Assembly (NCBI RefSeq): GCF_000711695.1
Contig: NW_013547001.1
Coordinates: 1-64,000 of the forward strand
Source of the DNA: Tilletiaria anomala UBC 951
Lineage: Eukaryota > Basidiomycota > Exobasidiomycetes > Georgefischeriales > Tilletiariaceae
DNA length: 64,000 bases
Reading direction: 5' to 3'
A program made the translations under genes and the position numbers. Below the pieces are notes generated by a model. It did not search any database and was not told where the DNA came from. It saw only the letters and a list, made by a program, of their open reading frames with translations. Positions 45,549 through 55,927 of this stretch are shown piece after piece; within the stretch, counting starts at the first letter, position 1; every line of letters begins with the position of its first letter.

Positions 45549-48500
45549 TCATGCCACTTCGATGTGATGCAGCAACTTGGCACGGTTGGACGAGTCAGAA
45601 AACAGCGCTTTGATAAGCTTCGACAGCTCCGCCTTGGAGTAATCAACAAGGGCGCCTGCTTCAAAGAAGAGGAACTCGATATCCACCAGCGAACCTGTCA
45701 AAATCTCCGACAGGTATGACGCTTTGAACCAAGATGGTACGAACAGCGCGACACTCGTTTGCTGCACGCCGGGACACCTGAAGTCAGCTCGAAGTGGAAT
45801 TATAGCTGTGCTCTGCTTTCGGGGACTCACCTGGGTGCTCTCGTCGACAAAGATCTCCTCCAAGGGGCCAAACATCTTGCAGAGGACGGCAAGCTTATCG
45901 CTCTCCACCTCAGAAATATCCTCAAGGTCTTCAATGTACTCCAGCAGGCGTAAAAGCACACCGTCGATGAGTCGACCCATGGCGGCAAGGAAAGCGGTCC
46001 GTGTCATGATTCGGGACCAAGTGGCCGCAAGCGTCCTCAGTACGTGCAGGACCTGCTTGACCGCCCGCTCTGCAAGTGCATATCGTGATGGGTCATTCGT
46101 GCCACTGAAGCCATCGGCCTCGGCCAGGCTTTGCTCGAGGATCGTTTCCTGTGCAACCTGCGGAAATGAAAGCAAACTCTTCAGTATCATGCCCTACCCG
46201 TGCTTTGAGTGTCAGGCCTCACCATTTGCGCTTCGAAACACTGTTTCCCGAGCAAATTGGTGAGAGCGGCGCGCTTGTGGAATTCTGCACTCGCCTTCTC
46301 CTGCAGGTCCACGGTGATCTTCTCGTGCAGAATTTGCAGCTGCTGCGCAATGAAGGAGCAGTCGTTCGCGAATTGAATCGCAAGAGATGGAACCGAAGTG
46401 AGAACTTCTGAATGCGTTGAGGGCATGATGCCATTATGCAGATCGATCTCATCAAGTGCTGCTTCTAAGAGCATGTCCGCAGGCCTTGTTTTCCAACTCT
46501 GTGCAGACAGCTCGTCTGCGATGAAGCCAACGAGCTCAAGCAGGCTTTCAACATGCTGAAGCAAATCAATCGTCCGCTGTGACACGGAGCACTTTTCCGC
46601 AATCACCGACGGGTCCTCTGTGGTGTGAGCCGCTTCGGCGCCGCCGTGTGGCGCATCCGCATCGTCATCCCAGCCCCAAGCCTCCGTATCGTCCTCCTCA
46701 ACAGGGAGCGACTCAAGCGCGCGCACCGAAGCGCTCTGGTTGCTGCTGCGTTGTCCATTGGGAGCGGACTGTTGAAGTGGTGAAGATCCATGCATGTCGT
46801 TGTCCTTCGCCAAAGGGGTGCCAGGTTCAGCAGTCGGAGCTAACGGAGGAGCGACATCCCAAGCGTCATTGTCAACATCCGCCGGCTGCACCGGCGGCGT
46901 CACCGACCGTGAGGCTGCCTCACCCGATTCTCTACCCTGGTGCTCATGGATAACTTGGCGCCTGGGGATGGTCGCAGGCGCTGAGCCCCCCTGGTCGATG
47001 AGAGGTTCACGCTGCAGTGGCTTTGTGTCCTCCATTTGAGCATCTGTGTGCAAAGCCTTTGGAGGAGTAGGTTTGATTGAAGCAGAGGCGGCGACAGCTC
47101 GCGTTTTGTTGCGAAGGTGTCCATCGTGGGAGTCTGCTGAAATAGCGGAGGTGGCTTCGTCCGGTGCCGATCTATTGATCACAGGGAATACGGGAGCGCT
47201 TGTGACGTCGAACTGCGCGTCTTGCGGCTTATCGTCCAGAGACGAAAAATTATCCCGCGAGTACTCTGCCAATGCATCTACAATCCCAACTTCGACATCA
47301 GGACCCGCGCTCGAAGCAGCAGCAGGTGCATCAGCCACGCCAGCCTCCGCTTGGGGTTCCGTCGCTGGCGCCGAGTGTACGGCTGAAGCCTCACTCCGAG
47401 GTTCTGCAACCGGCACAATTTGCTCAATCGCGTCCGTACTGGATGCAGTGCGTGCTCCATTTTGTTCGCCCGAGAGCTCCTCCGCCTGACGTGAAGCAGC
47501 ATGGGTCGCTGCAAGGGCTGTAGCTCCAAGATCAGTGTCGTTAGGTTGAGCATGCTGGATCTGATCGGGAGCATTGCCAGCACTGGGGCCTAGCTCTTGC
47601 AGAGGTAGGATTTGGCTTTCCTTTTTCGCAACCGCCTCTGCAGCGCTGAGATCCCATGCATCATCGTTGTGAAAGCCAAGCTTGCCACTCTCAATCACGA
47701 GAGAAGAGGCACTCAGTGTTGCGATGGTGGGTTCCAATATCACTGCGGAAGGCGGCGTTGTAATACTTTGAAGTTGCTGTTCATGCACGGCCTTGATGTC
47801 GAAGTCAGCCGGCATTCCAAGCATGCTTGCACGTTTCGCCGCAATCTCCGCAGCGCTCAGTCCCCAGGCGTCATCATCAATATCGTCTTCGTCAACATTT
47901 TCTGGATCTGCGGGTTGCACAGGCTGTGGTGCCGACGCAGCTAGTGATTCGGCTAAAGATTCATGGAGGGGTTCCTCGGCTAGAGCGTGCGAACCCGATG
48001 CTGACAATGCTGGCGGTATCGAATCTGAGATCGCATTTTCTGCAGTCCCTTGGCCAGTAGTTCGCGTTGTAGGTGCCACGGCACGCTGAGCTTCCGACGC
48101 ATCCTGTTCTGCAATACGTTGCAGGCCTTCCGTCTTGGCGAATTTATTGATGTCGAAGCCAATCGGTTGCCCCAGCATACTCGCCCTCTTGGCGATTTCT
48201 TCTTCACTGAGACCCCAGGCGTCATCATCAATGTCTTCTTTCTCAGCATGGGGATGTACCGCAGACGATGGTACTCTGTCCTCGGCAGGGTCGGCTGCCG
48301 GAGCAGGGTAAGAGCTTTGCACTTCAGAGGGAGCATCCACATCCTCCTGCCACACGTTTAGAACTGGCGTCTGTTGCACTTTGCTAAAGTCCAAGCCTAC
48401 CGCCAAGCCTATTCTGCTCGCCCGCCTTGCCGCGATCTCTTCCGAGCTCAAACCCCACGCATCATCATCGATTTCCTCTTCTTGCATGAGTTCGAGCGAC

Positions 48501-51371
48501 GGCCGAGAAGTGGAGTACACCGAGGCGGCTTGCAGTGATGGCGTGGTGCTGGGTGGCGCTGGGTCATTTTCGGACTGCGCCCCTATTTCGGGCGGTGGTG
48601 TTGGCTCTGATGCTGGCCTTGGTTCCTGCAAAAGGGATGGTAGACCTTCCTGCTTGGCAAATGCTTGCAAATCAAAGCCTGTAGGAATGCCCAGCCTGCT
48701 AGCGCGCTTCGCTGCGATCTCTTCTTCGCTCAAGCCCCAGGCACCATCGTCAATCTCCGCCTCGTCGAAGCTGGCGTTAGGGGTGGTATGCGTCGCAGCA
48801 GCAGCGCTTGCCGAAACCGGTGCCAAAGCAGTTGTGGGTTCGGGTACTGCATCGTCGTCGCCGAACCACGCATCATCTTCGTCATTTGCGGCAGCGGGGT
48901 GCTCCTGGCCACTTGAAGCTGAATTCGAATGGTGAACAGGCGAAGGCGAAAACACCTGGGCAAGGACAGGTACGCCTTCGTCCAGGTCCCAGGCATCATC
49001 TTCTGCTGCATCTGGAACAACTGGTGTCTGACTCGCAACCTCTGCCGCGGGGCGGACCAGGTCGTCCAGGCCTGATCCATCAAGATCCCACGGCCCACTG
49101 CCCAGCTGGTCCTTCGGCTTGACGATGCGCGCTGCTCCGAGTGCCGCTTTTCCTTTCGGTTTCTTGCTTGCACCAGCTGCTATTGCTGCTGCAGCGGCAC
49201 CATCGTCCGAGCTCGATTTCATCCTGCTCGTCGCCGTTGCGGCTACACGTCCAATAAGCGCAGTCGGGGCCGGCTGCAAGGCGCTCGGCCGCCCCTGCTT
49301 GTTGGCGGCGGCAACTTGTGCAGGCTCCAACCCTAGCGTGGTAGAGCTCAACCCAGAAGGAGGGGTAGGCGTCTCTTCTGAGGCGTTCACGAATGGCGTA
49401 TATGGCTCTGGCTCCTTCTGGAGCACAGGAATTGGGATGGAATGCCGCAATTCGACCACTTGCGTAACTGCCCAGTTGTCTTCCAGTAGCTTTTCACGCA
49501 CTTCGTGTAGCGCTACTTGCAGAGCACGCTTGAAGTACCTTTGTTTGGCGTGCTTGGCGAAGCGCAAGAGAATATGGGGGTTGGAGGGGTCGTCGTCGTC
49601 GTCATCGATGTTGTTGGCAGGCGCTTCATCCAAGTCTCCCGTGCGTCCGCACTTGTTGGAAAACCCTGCGTCGATCAGCTGGTCGAACAATTCCAGAGCG
49701 GTCTGTGCGACTTGTTCGACAGACTGAAGGCTCTTCTGCAACTCTTCGGCTGAGAGCGTAGTCGGAAGGGCGCGTTCCAGCAGCTGAGCGATGATGGGCA
49801 TGGTGACGTTAATGACTTGCGCTCTGAAACCTGAGACGCGTTGTGACACTGCCCAGTCATTGCATTCCTCTGCGAGTGGACTACCTGTTGGAGAGGTCAG
49901 GAAGATGACCAGGGAGACAAGTTGATGCGCTAGCTCCGCTGGGGACCGAGTGGAAAGATTCATCGCGAAGGTCACCGCGTTGCTACCGTTCACCTTCAAG
50001 TCTTCCGAGGCTTCAGGGTGAGTACCCGCTACGCTTGCCAAAGAAGACAACGTTGTCGAGGACAAGGGCAAGGTTGGCTCTAGATCGTGAAGAATTTTGC
50101 TGCGGAGCTCTTCGATCAGAGCAGAAAGTTTTCCATCCAGCTGATTCTTGCTTTCTAGCAGCAACAGAAGGGTTCTGAGGGTAGTCCCTTCTTCCTGCTG
50201 GGGTGATTCTTGCGCCGGAGCCGCTCCACTGACCCAAGCAGCGTGAACGGAGCGAAATACCTCCACACCGCCTTTGCGGATCTGCACAGCTCGTGCCCAC
50301 GCCTCATGCAGCAGCGCCTCGGCCGTTTCCTCCGCGAGTATCACTCTGCCTCGGAGCACACGGGCCTCGCGCAACCCTTTCGGTGCCGGATCCATAAGCC
50401 ATGACCAATCGGCGTCTGCCTTCTTTTGCTCATCACCGGTTCCAGACACTCCAATGGAAGAAGTGACCAGCTTCAGTGCTTCCTTCGCACGCGGCAAGGA
50501 GGATGTATGCGCTTGATGTAACCGTCCATGCGCGAGGTCGAGTTCGATGGCTTCGGTTGCTTCTAGAGCAGGGAGGAGACGCTCAGCAAGCTGCATGAGG
50601 GACCGACTCTGTTGCACTTTGTTGAGGACCGCGGCATGTCTGGTCGCCGCTTGCGTTGTCTTTTCGGACAGCGCCTATAAGCAGGTATCGGGGATAGCAG
50701 TGAGCGGTTCATATCTGATCACACAGCGGCGAAGCAAGCTTGCTCACGATTTCTCCATCTGGGATTTGTTCCATGCCAGCTCTCAATCCTTGCTGTCGAA
50801 TCTTGCTTCTGACCTCGAGCACACGTGATTGCAGCTCTTCAATCCGAAGCGGCAAAGCCTTTGCCTGATGCGCCTGCCTGCGGAACTCCTCCAGGCGCTG
50901 TTGGATCGTCCCGCGCATTGAGTTTTGGACATTCTCGATTTGCGCAGAGATGAGGTCGCGCGTGGCACTGATAGGCAGCGCTGGCATTGCAGTCGCATTG
51001 CTGCTAGCTGCTTTCTTGTCGCTCCAAGGAGCCGACGCTCGATCTTGTTGGATTGTGACGCCCGCTTGGATGGAGCGCAGGAAGGTGGAGATATCCAGCA
51101 TAGCACCTGCTGAAGATGGCGGGCGCCGCACTATTGCTGCCGCTTTCGGAGCAGACAACTTCCTCCCATCATCAGTACTGCCGAGCTGATCTGCACGCTC
51201 CGATACATGTGAAGAGGGCTGCTCCAAGTAAGCCTGTGTGGGTGCCGCGCCAGCCGTTTCCAAGCTTTCTGCATCCATGGTGTGCAAGGATGACCGCCTC
51301 TTCTGCGCTTGTGCTCTCCCTTCCATGGCTACGTCAAGTTGCTTGATGCGGAGGTTCCAAGTGCGCGACAT
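45549..51371 (-). CDS. ZW10: ZW10/Dsl1-family tethering protein with acidic-tryptophan repeats
   Basis: Predicted subunit of the Dsl1/NRZ complex that captures COPI vesicles at the ER; animal ZW10 also acts at kinetochores. Exons 51371-50748, 50674-46223, 46157-45831, 45761-45549; 1871 residues, more than twice the usual size of the family. The N-terminal helical part (about 110-650: TRDLISAQIENVQNSMRGTI; ELQSRVLEVRSKIRQQGL; ELDLAHGRLHQA) and the C-terminal part (RLLEYIEDLEDISEVESDKL; LFVPSWFKASYLSEILTGSL; EAGALVDYSKAELSKLIKAL) fit Zw10. Between them sits about 900 residues of acidic disorder holding around ten DDAW-type motifs. In yeast Dsl1, acidic tryptophan motifs in a central loop bind delta- and alpha-COP, so these are likely coatomer-binding sites. 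Confidence 0.88.
47610..48770 (-). repeat. Five protein repeat modules in the ZW10-like gene
   Basis: Degenerate units of about 40 residues separated by variable linkers. Each starts with an acidic tryptophan motif followed by a helix: DDGAWGLSEEEIAAKRASRL, DDDAWGLSSEEIAARRASRI, DDDAWGLSEEEIAKRASMLG, DDDAWGLSAAEIAAKRASML and NDDAWDLSAAEAVAKKES. The first four continue LG-x-PxGFD-type (IPTGFDLQAF; QPIGFDINKF; MPADFDIKAV). Further simple DDAW/EAWGW motifs lie outside (near 49090, 48985, 48870, 46865 and 46670). Confidence 0.85.
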
Positions 51372-51584
51372 GGTAATGTTGAATCATGAATGCTTCAACA
51401 GCTTCCATGCTTGATGGTCGAAGGGTCCTTGGGGTGGGGAACTGGGAGCCTACAACGCCGCCCGCAGGAATTAGGGTTCGAATGGTGAACGCAAGGGGAA
51501 CCGAATAGGGAGCCGCCGACATGGTGAGCGAGTCATTGTAAAGCCCCTCACTATACCAGCTGTAAAACCTGTCAAACAGGAGAA

Positions 51585-51590
51585 ACGCGT
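51585..51590. promoter_or_regulatory. MCB box 1 upstream of PCNA
   Basis: GAAACGCGTCGC, 281 bp before the PCNA start codon. Core and flank match the MluI cell-cycle box. Confidence 0.6.
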
Positions 51591-51634
51591 CGCCTGACGC
51601 GGCTGTTGGCTGCTTACGCGCGACAGCGAGGGAA

Positions 51635-51640
51635 ACGCGT
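51635..51640. promoter_or_regulatory. MCB box 2 upstream of PCNA
   Basis: GGAAACGCGTTTCGCGCC, 231 bp before the PCNA start; ACGCGT overlaps the start of TTTCGCGCC. The spacing to box 1 is 50 bp between starts. Confidence 0.6.
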
Positions 51641-51870
51641 TTCGCGCCTCCTCCAAATCCCACGAAATGCCCAACTGTTGACTGCAGGCGAAGACGCAAC
51701 TGGCTGCCATTCTCGAACCTCTCATCACGCCAATTCTCCTTCTCATCGTGACCTCCTCACCACCCATTTGAGCATTTTCGATCCAGCCCGACGCATGATT
51801 CTATCTTTCTTTGCACTCAGAACGCCCACCTCTGCACACACACGTTCGCACACACATCCCCTCAGCAAAC

Positions 51871-53200
51871 ATGTTGGAAGCACGCTTGCCAGAGGCCGCT
51901 TTGGTGAGTGACCCGGTCGCCCGCCCGCCTGGCTCGTTCATTCTATCCTGGACTCGCCACGCTGACACGCCTCTTTCTTTTGGTGCCGTCCTCCAACAGC
52001 TCAAGCGAGTACTGGATTGTGAGTGTCGCTTGCGGCGGCTAGACGCAATCTCGTGCGAAGTGAACGAGCCTTTGACAAACCTGCCTTCGCTTCTGCTCCT
52101 TCCCAACAGCCGTGTCTGCACTTATCACAGATGCAAATTTCGACTGCAGCGATGAAGGGATCCATCTGCAAGCGATGGACAACTCGCATGTCGCTCTCTC
52201 TGCCATCGAGCTTCGCGCGGACGGTTTTGACCCATACCGCTGCGATAGGCCGATGACGATCGGCATTTCGCTCGCCTCGCTCTCCAAGATCGTCAAGAGC
52301 GGAAACAACGATGACATCCTTACCCTACGCAAAGACGAGAGTGGCGACAGCTTGACTCTGACATTTGAGAGCGCAAGTGAGGAGAAGATCACTGTTCGCA
52401 GACGTTGAAGCCAAGCGGGCAGCTGACCTTATCGTCCTTGTTCTGCAGAAACCGACCGCATTGCAGAGTACGACTTGAAGCTTATGGACATCGATTCGGA
52501 GCACCTCGGAATCCCCGATACCGACTTCCAAGCGACTGTGTACATGTCCTCCGCAGAGTTTGGCAGAATCACACGCGATTTGACGAACGTCGGCGAGTCG
52601 GTCACCATCGAAGTTCAAAAGGAAGGCATCACCTTCGCCACCGAGGGCGACATTGGCAAGGCAAATCTGACGCTCAAGCAAGGCTCCGCCAGCGGCAGCA
52701 CCAGTGCCGGAGGCGCTTCGAGCAGCAAGGTCAAAGTCTCCAAGGATGAGGAAGAAGACCTGGATGAGGGAGAGGAGGAGGAAAATGCGAAACGAGTGCA
52801 AGCCGAGAAGGACGACGATGAAGAGGAAAACGAAGAGGACGCCATGCCAGCGGATAAGAAGCGCAAGCGCAGCAACGGCAAGGCCGGGCAGATCGAGTCG
52901 GACGAGGAGGTGGACGATAAGAACAAGTCGGCAGCGAAGAAGGGCGGCAAGAAGGGCAAGGGAGCCGCAGCGATGAGAACCGAGGAGGGCGAGGTGCCCG
53001 TCAGGATCGAGCTGTCGCAAGCGGTCAAGCTCACGTTTTCGCTCAAGTACCTCAGCAACTTTGCCAAGGCCGCGCCGCTTAGCGCAGAGGTCAAGCTACA
53101 GATGAGCAAGGGGTTCCCCTTGCTATGCGAGTTCGCATTTGAAAACGGCCACGTCAGGTTCTACCTCGCGCCCAAGCTGTCCGAAGAGGATGACGAGTAA
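51871..53200 (+). CDS. POL30: Proliferating cell nuclear antigen with a large charged insertion
   Basis: Sliding clamp for replicative polymerases and repair. Exons 51871-51903, 52000-52018, 52110-52376 and 52449-53200; 356 residues against about 260 in most species. The second exon is only 19 nt, but the join gives LKRVLDSVSALITDANFDCS as expected. Conserved features: MLEARLPEAALLKR, DEGIHLQAMDNSHVAL, the interdomain loop LMDIDSEHLGIPDTD, SSAEFGRITRDLTNVGESV, the ubiquitin-acceptor lysine in VQKEG (K164 equivalent), LTFSLKYLSNFAKAAPLS and the C-terminal LAPKLSEEDDE. About 90 extra residues sit in domain 2 between LTLKQGS and VPVRIELSQAV, corresponding to loop P of other PCNAs. The rest is ordinary and should form the trimeric ring. 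Confidence 0.96.
52685..52990 (+). other. Charged insertion in PCNA loop P
   Basis: About 100 codons replacing a loop of about 11 residues in human PCNA. Composition: Ser/Gly start (SGSTSAGGASSSK), acidic runs (KDEEEDLDEGEEEEN; KDDDEEENEEDAMP), a basic nuclear-localisation-like core (DKKRKRSNGK), then KKGGKKGKGAAAM. No stop and no plausible splice pair would remove it, and codon composition is that of a disordered charged segment. Confidence 0.85.
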
Positions 53201-53514
53201 CCGCTGTCCAGGATCTGGACCAAGCTCAGCTTTTGGCGCTGCCGCCTGCACATGGTCGGCAGGGCATTGCAGCTAGTCGTCCCCTTTCCACACCTCTTAC
53301 ACCAGCCCGCTTCACATATCGCCCGCATCAAATGTATTCGATCGCTTTTGTCTGGAAGATTTGCACTCAAGTGCTCCGCTATGATGATGTATCATGCGTC
53401 TTTGAATCACGCATGCCAACTCTCGGAGTAGTGTCTGCAAACCAGATGGAAAACGGCCTTAGACAGGCGATCGTACTAATTTGTTGTATACTACCACCGT
53501 TCAAGTCAGCATCC
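53201..53514. terminator. Convergent 3' region between PCNA and DOA1
   Basis: 314 bp between two stop codons of converging genes. It must hold both 3' ends. I found no PUL-domain coding sequence here that could extend the DOA1-like gene. Confidence 0.45.
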
Positions 53515-55388
53515 CTACTGGATCATCATCTGTACAAAATCCTTGATCTTCTCAACATATGACTCGGGCAAACCATGCTCGGCGACCAACGCTTTCGCGA
53601 CGGCCGACGGGTCATCTGTCTTGTTCACTCGTAAGGACAGTGGCTCTCGGTCGTCAGCGACATCGATTTGCAGCACGACTGGCGCTCCCGCATCGGCTGT
53701 CGCTGTGTCTAGTGGTTCGTGCGCAGGTGCTTCGATTGCGGACGACGCTGTTACTGCTGGTGGATTCGAATCGGACACAACGACTTGCGAGATGACGACT
53801 TGGCCGTCAGTACCAATGCTACTGCTTCCCTCAATGCGCACCCTCATCTCCTCCCCAGCTCGTTCGAAAGCGTAGCGCGCCTCGGCTATTTCTTCGTCTT
53901 GCTCGGCGGCGGCGGCCTCGCCTATGGAAAAAATCCGCACCTTCGCGTCCGAGCTGCCTGTCACGATTTCCATCGAATGCGGCAGAACGCAAAGCGTCCA
54001 GATGGAGGTGGCATTGTGCCAGATTGTTTGGAGTAGCGTCCCTTCTACAAGCAGGAAGCGTGCGCAAAGATGTACTCGGCTTCAGCTTGTGTATTTGCAT
54101 TCCTCGACTTCGCTTTCGTGCCGAGAAAACGCACCGTTAACATCCCAAACTCTGCTGCTGCCGTCTTCACTACAGCTGACGAGACTTCGCTCGTTCAAGG
54201 CGGTTACTTCGTACACAAAGCTTTCGTGACCCTTGAAGACGCGTGTAGCTTGCCTCACAGTCGGCAAGCTGGAGTCGACAGTGGCGTCTTCGTTATGCGC
54301 ACCTGATAATGGCCCCCCGTCTAAATCCCACAAACGGAGGGTGCCGTCATTGGACGCACTGGCAAATACGCGACTGCTCGCTTCTGCGCAAACTAATGTA
54401 GAGCCATGATACAATTCGCTTGAGTTTGAATCGGACCGTGATGGTTTTGATGGTAAGATAGCGAGCGAGCGGACGACATCCGTGTGTCCTTCGAACCGTG
54501 CGACGCACTGCTCTTTCTTAAACAGTCTGATCAGCCGGTCAGCCGAGGCTGATGAGAATACAGCACATCAATATTTTTCAAGTCTTCAGAGATATAAGAA
54601 AGGTGCGAGAACAGCTTACCAGTCAGGAACTGATCCTCTTCCACCACCTTTACGCTCCACACCGCGCTTTCATGGCCTTTGAGCAAGTATCGCTTACGCC
54701 AGCGAAACTGAGCCGTATCTGTTGCTCGTTCTTCTCTTTGTTCATCTGACTCTCCCGACTCGCGGTCAAAGCCCAAATAGAAGATTCTGGCCGTGCAGTC
54801 CCAGGAAGCGGACGCAAGCAGTGGCTGCGAATCGGGCGGCACGAAGACATCCAACGCGCAGACATTGTCAAAATGGTCATTGATGATTTGCACGGCCTTG
54901 TCTCCCCTTCCTTCGTCGTAGACGTAGACCTGCGAGTCCAGGGAGCCCAGAATCACTTGAGAAGGGTTGCGAGGACTTGCAGGCAGATATGCACAGGCGT
55001 TGATGTAGCGACTGCTTCCCGTGTACGTGCGCTCTGGTCGATAGGCGGCGCGACCAGCCGCTGTCTTCGGACGGCGAGAAAGCACTCCGGTACAATCTCG
55101 ACTTGCCGTGATCAGTAAGTCATTGCCCCCTTCTGACGGTGCACTCCGAACGTATTTGACCTGGCAGTGGAGGAAGAGGTCGGACGAAGTCTTTCAACGA
55201 TTGGAACAGATACACTGTTGGAGGGCTTCGCATCGAGGCAGCTCTTCCTGTTCAAGAGCCGATAGCGTACTGGCGGTCCTCGATTCTAATGGAAATCAGC
55301 ACTAACTCACATCGGATGTGTGGTGGGAGAGCGTCTGCCGGAGAACATATTTGCAAGGACCATCAGCCGCAGGCGATATACTGCCCAT
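53515..55388 (-). CDS. DOA1: Doa1/Ufd3/PLAA-like WD40-PFU protein lacking PUL
   Basis: Ubiquitin-binding cofactor related to Doa1, which maintains free ubiquitin and helps Cdc48. Exons 55388-55311, 55160-54620, 54548-54135, 54044-53515; 520 residues. The short first exon (MGSISPAADGPCKYVLRQTL) opens blade one; WD40 pieces include DLLITASRDCTGVL, YINACAYLPASPRNPSQVIL, LLASASWDCTARIFYLGFD, LKGHESAVWSVKVVEEDQFL, VFASASNDGTLRLWDLDG and IVTGSSDAKVRIFSIG. A PFU ubiquitin-binding domain closes it (VADDREPLSLRVNKTDDPSA to PESYVEKIKDFVQMM). The family normally continues for about 250 residues of PUL (Armadillo-like, Cdc48-binding); here the stop comes directly after PFU. Confidence 0.88.
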
Positions 55389-55927
55389 CATCACGGTTCA
55401 TGTCAGCACGGAAGCGAGGGGGAGGGTTTTTCGCACGGTCAGCCTTCGTTCCACAGCTGACTTGCAGCGCTGCTCGCACGAGTTGGAGAGTTGCGAGGCA
55501 CCTCTGAGCTGCACATGGGCCCTGGCACGGTGCCAAGTCTGAAATACTCTACTGTCTCCTCGCCAGACCCATCAGGCATCACCAATGTGCGCACGATATT
55601 GTGGGTGTTTGTGGAAGTGGGTGATCAGCAAGCACAGCACACTGGTGTGGTGCCGCCGATCCGCACAGCAGATCCGCGGTGTGCGCTCAAGGGCACCCAA
55701 AACACCATCAACGATGACTTCAAAGAGAGCCACGACAAGCATTAACATGCACTTGAGCAGCTGCTGAAACTGGTGTATGTGCACGGCGTACTGGGGTGTA
55801 TATAGCACAAAGCACCTCGAAGCTCGAAGCTCTGCGCGAGCAGCGGATGCGCCAGGCGTGCTCTTCTTTCGACGCGAGGTAGCCGCTCGTGTGCGCTCGT
55901 CCGGCCGCGATAGAAGCGCTACCCATC
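55389..55927. promoter_or_regulatory. Divergent promoter between DOA1 and CDC4
   Basis: About 540 bp between start codons of two divergent ubiquitin-system genes. No MCB box is present, and no repeat or RNA gene is evident. Short open frames on both strands are not convincing. Confidence 0.4.

Larger units (their letters stand above)
51372..51870. promoter_or_regulatory. Divergent promoter between the ZW10-like gene and PCNA
   Basis: About 500 bp. Two MCB boxes occupy 51585-51590 and 51635-51640, and the second is followed by TTTCGCGCC, an E2F-like core. A CACACA-rich stretch lies just before the PCNA start. Either gene could use the sites; PCNA is the classical MBF target. Confidence 0.6.

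Noticed and set aside
52685-52990. PCNA insertion as a retained intron
   Set aside because: No GT-AG pair removes it cleanly, there are no stops, and composition is clearly that of charged protein with a nuclear-localisation core.
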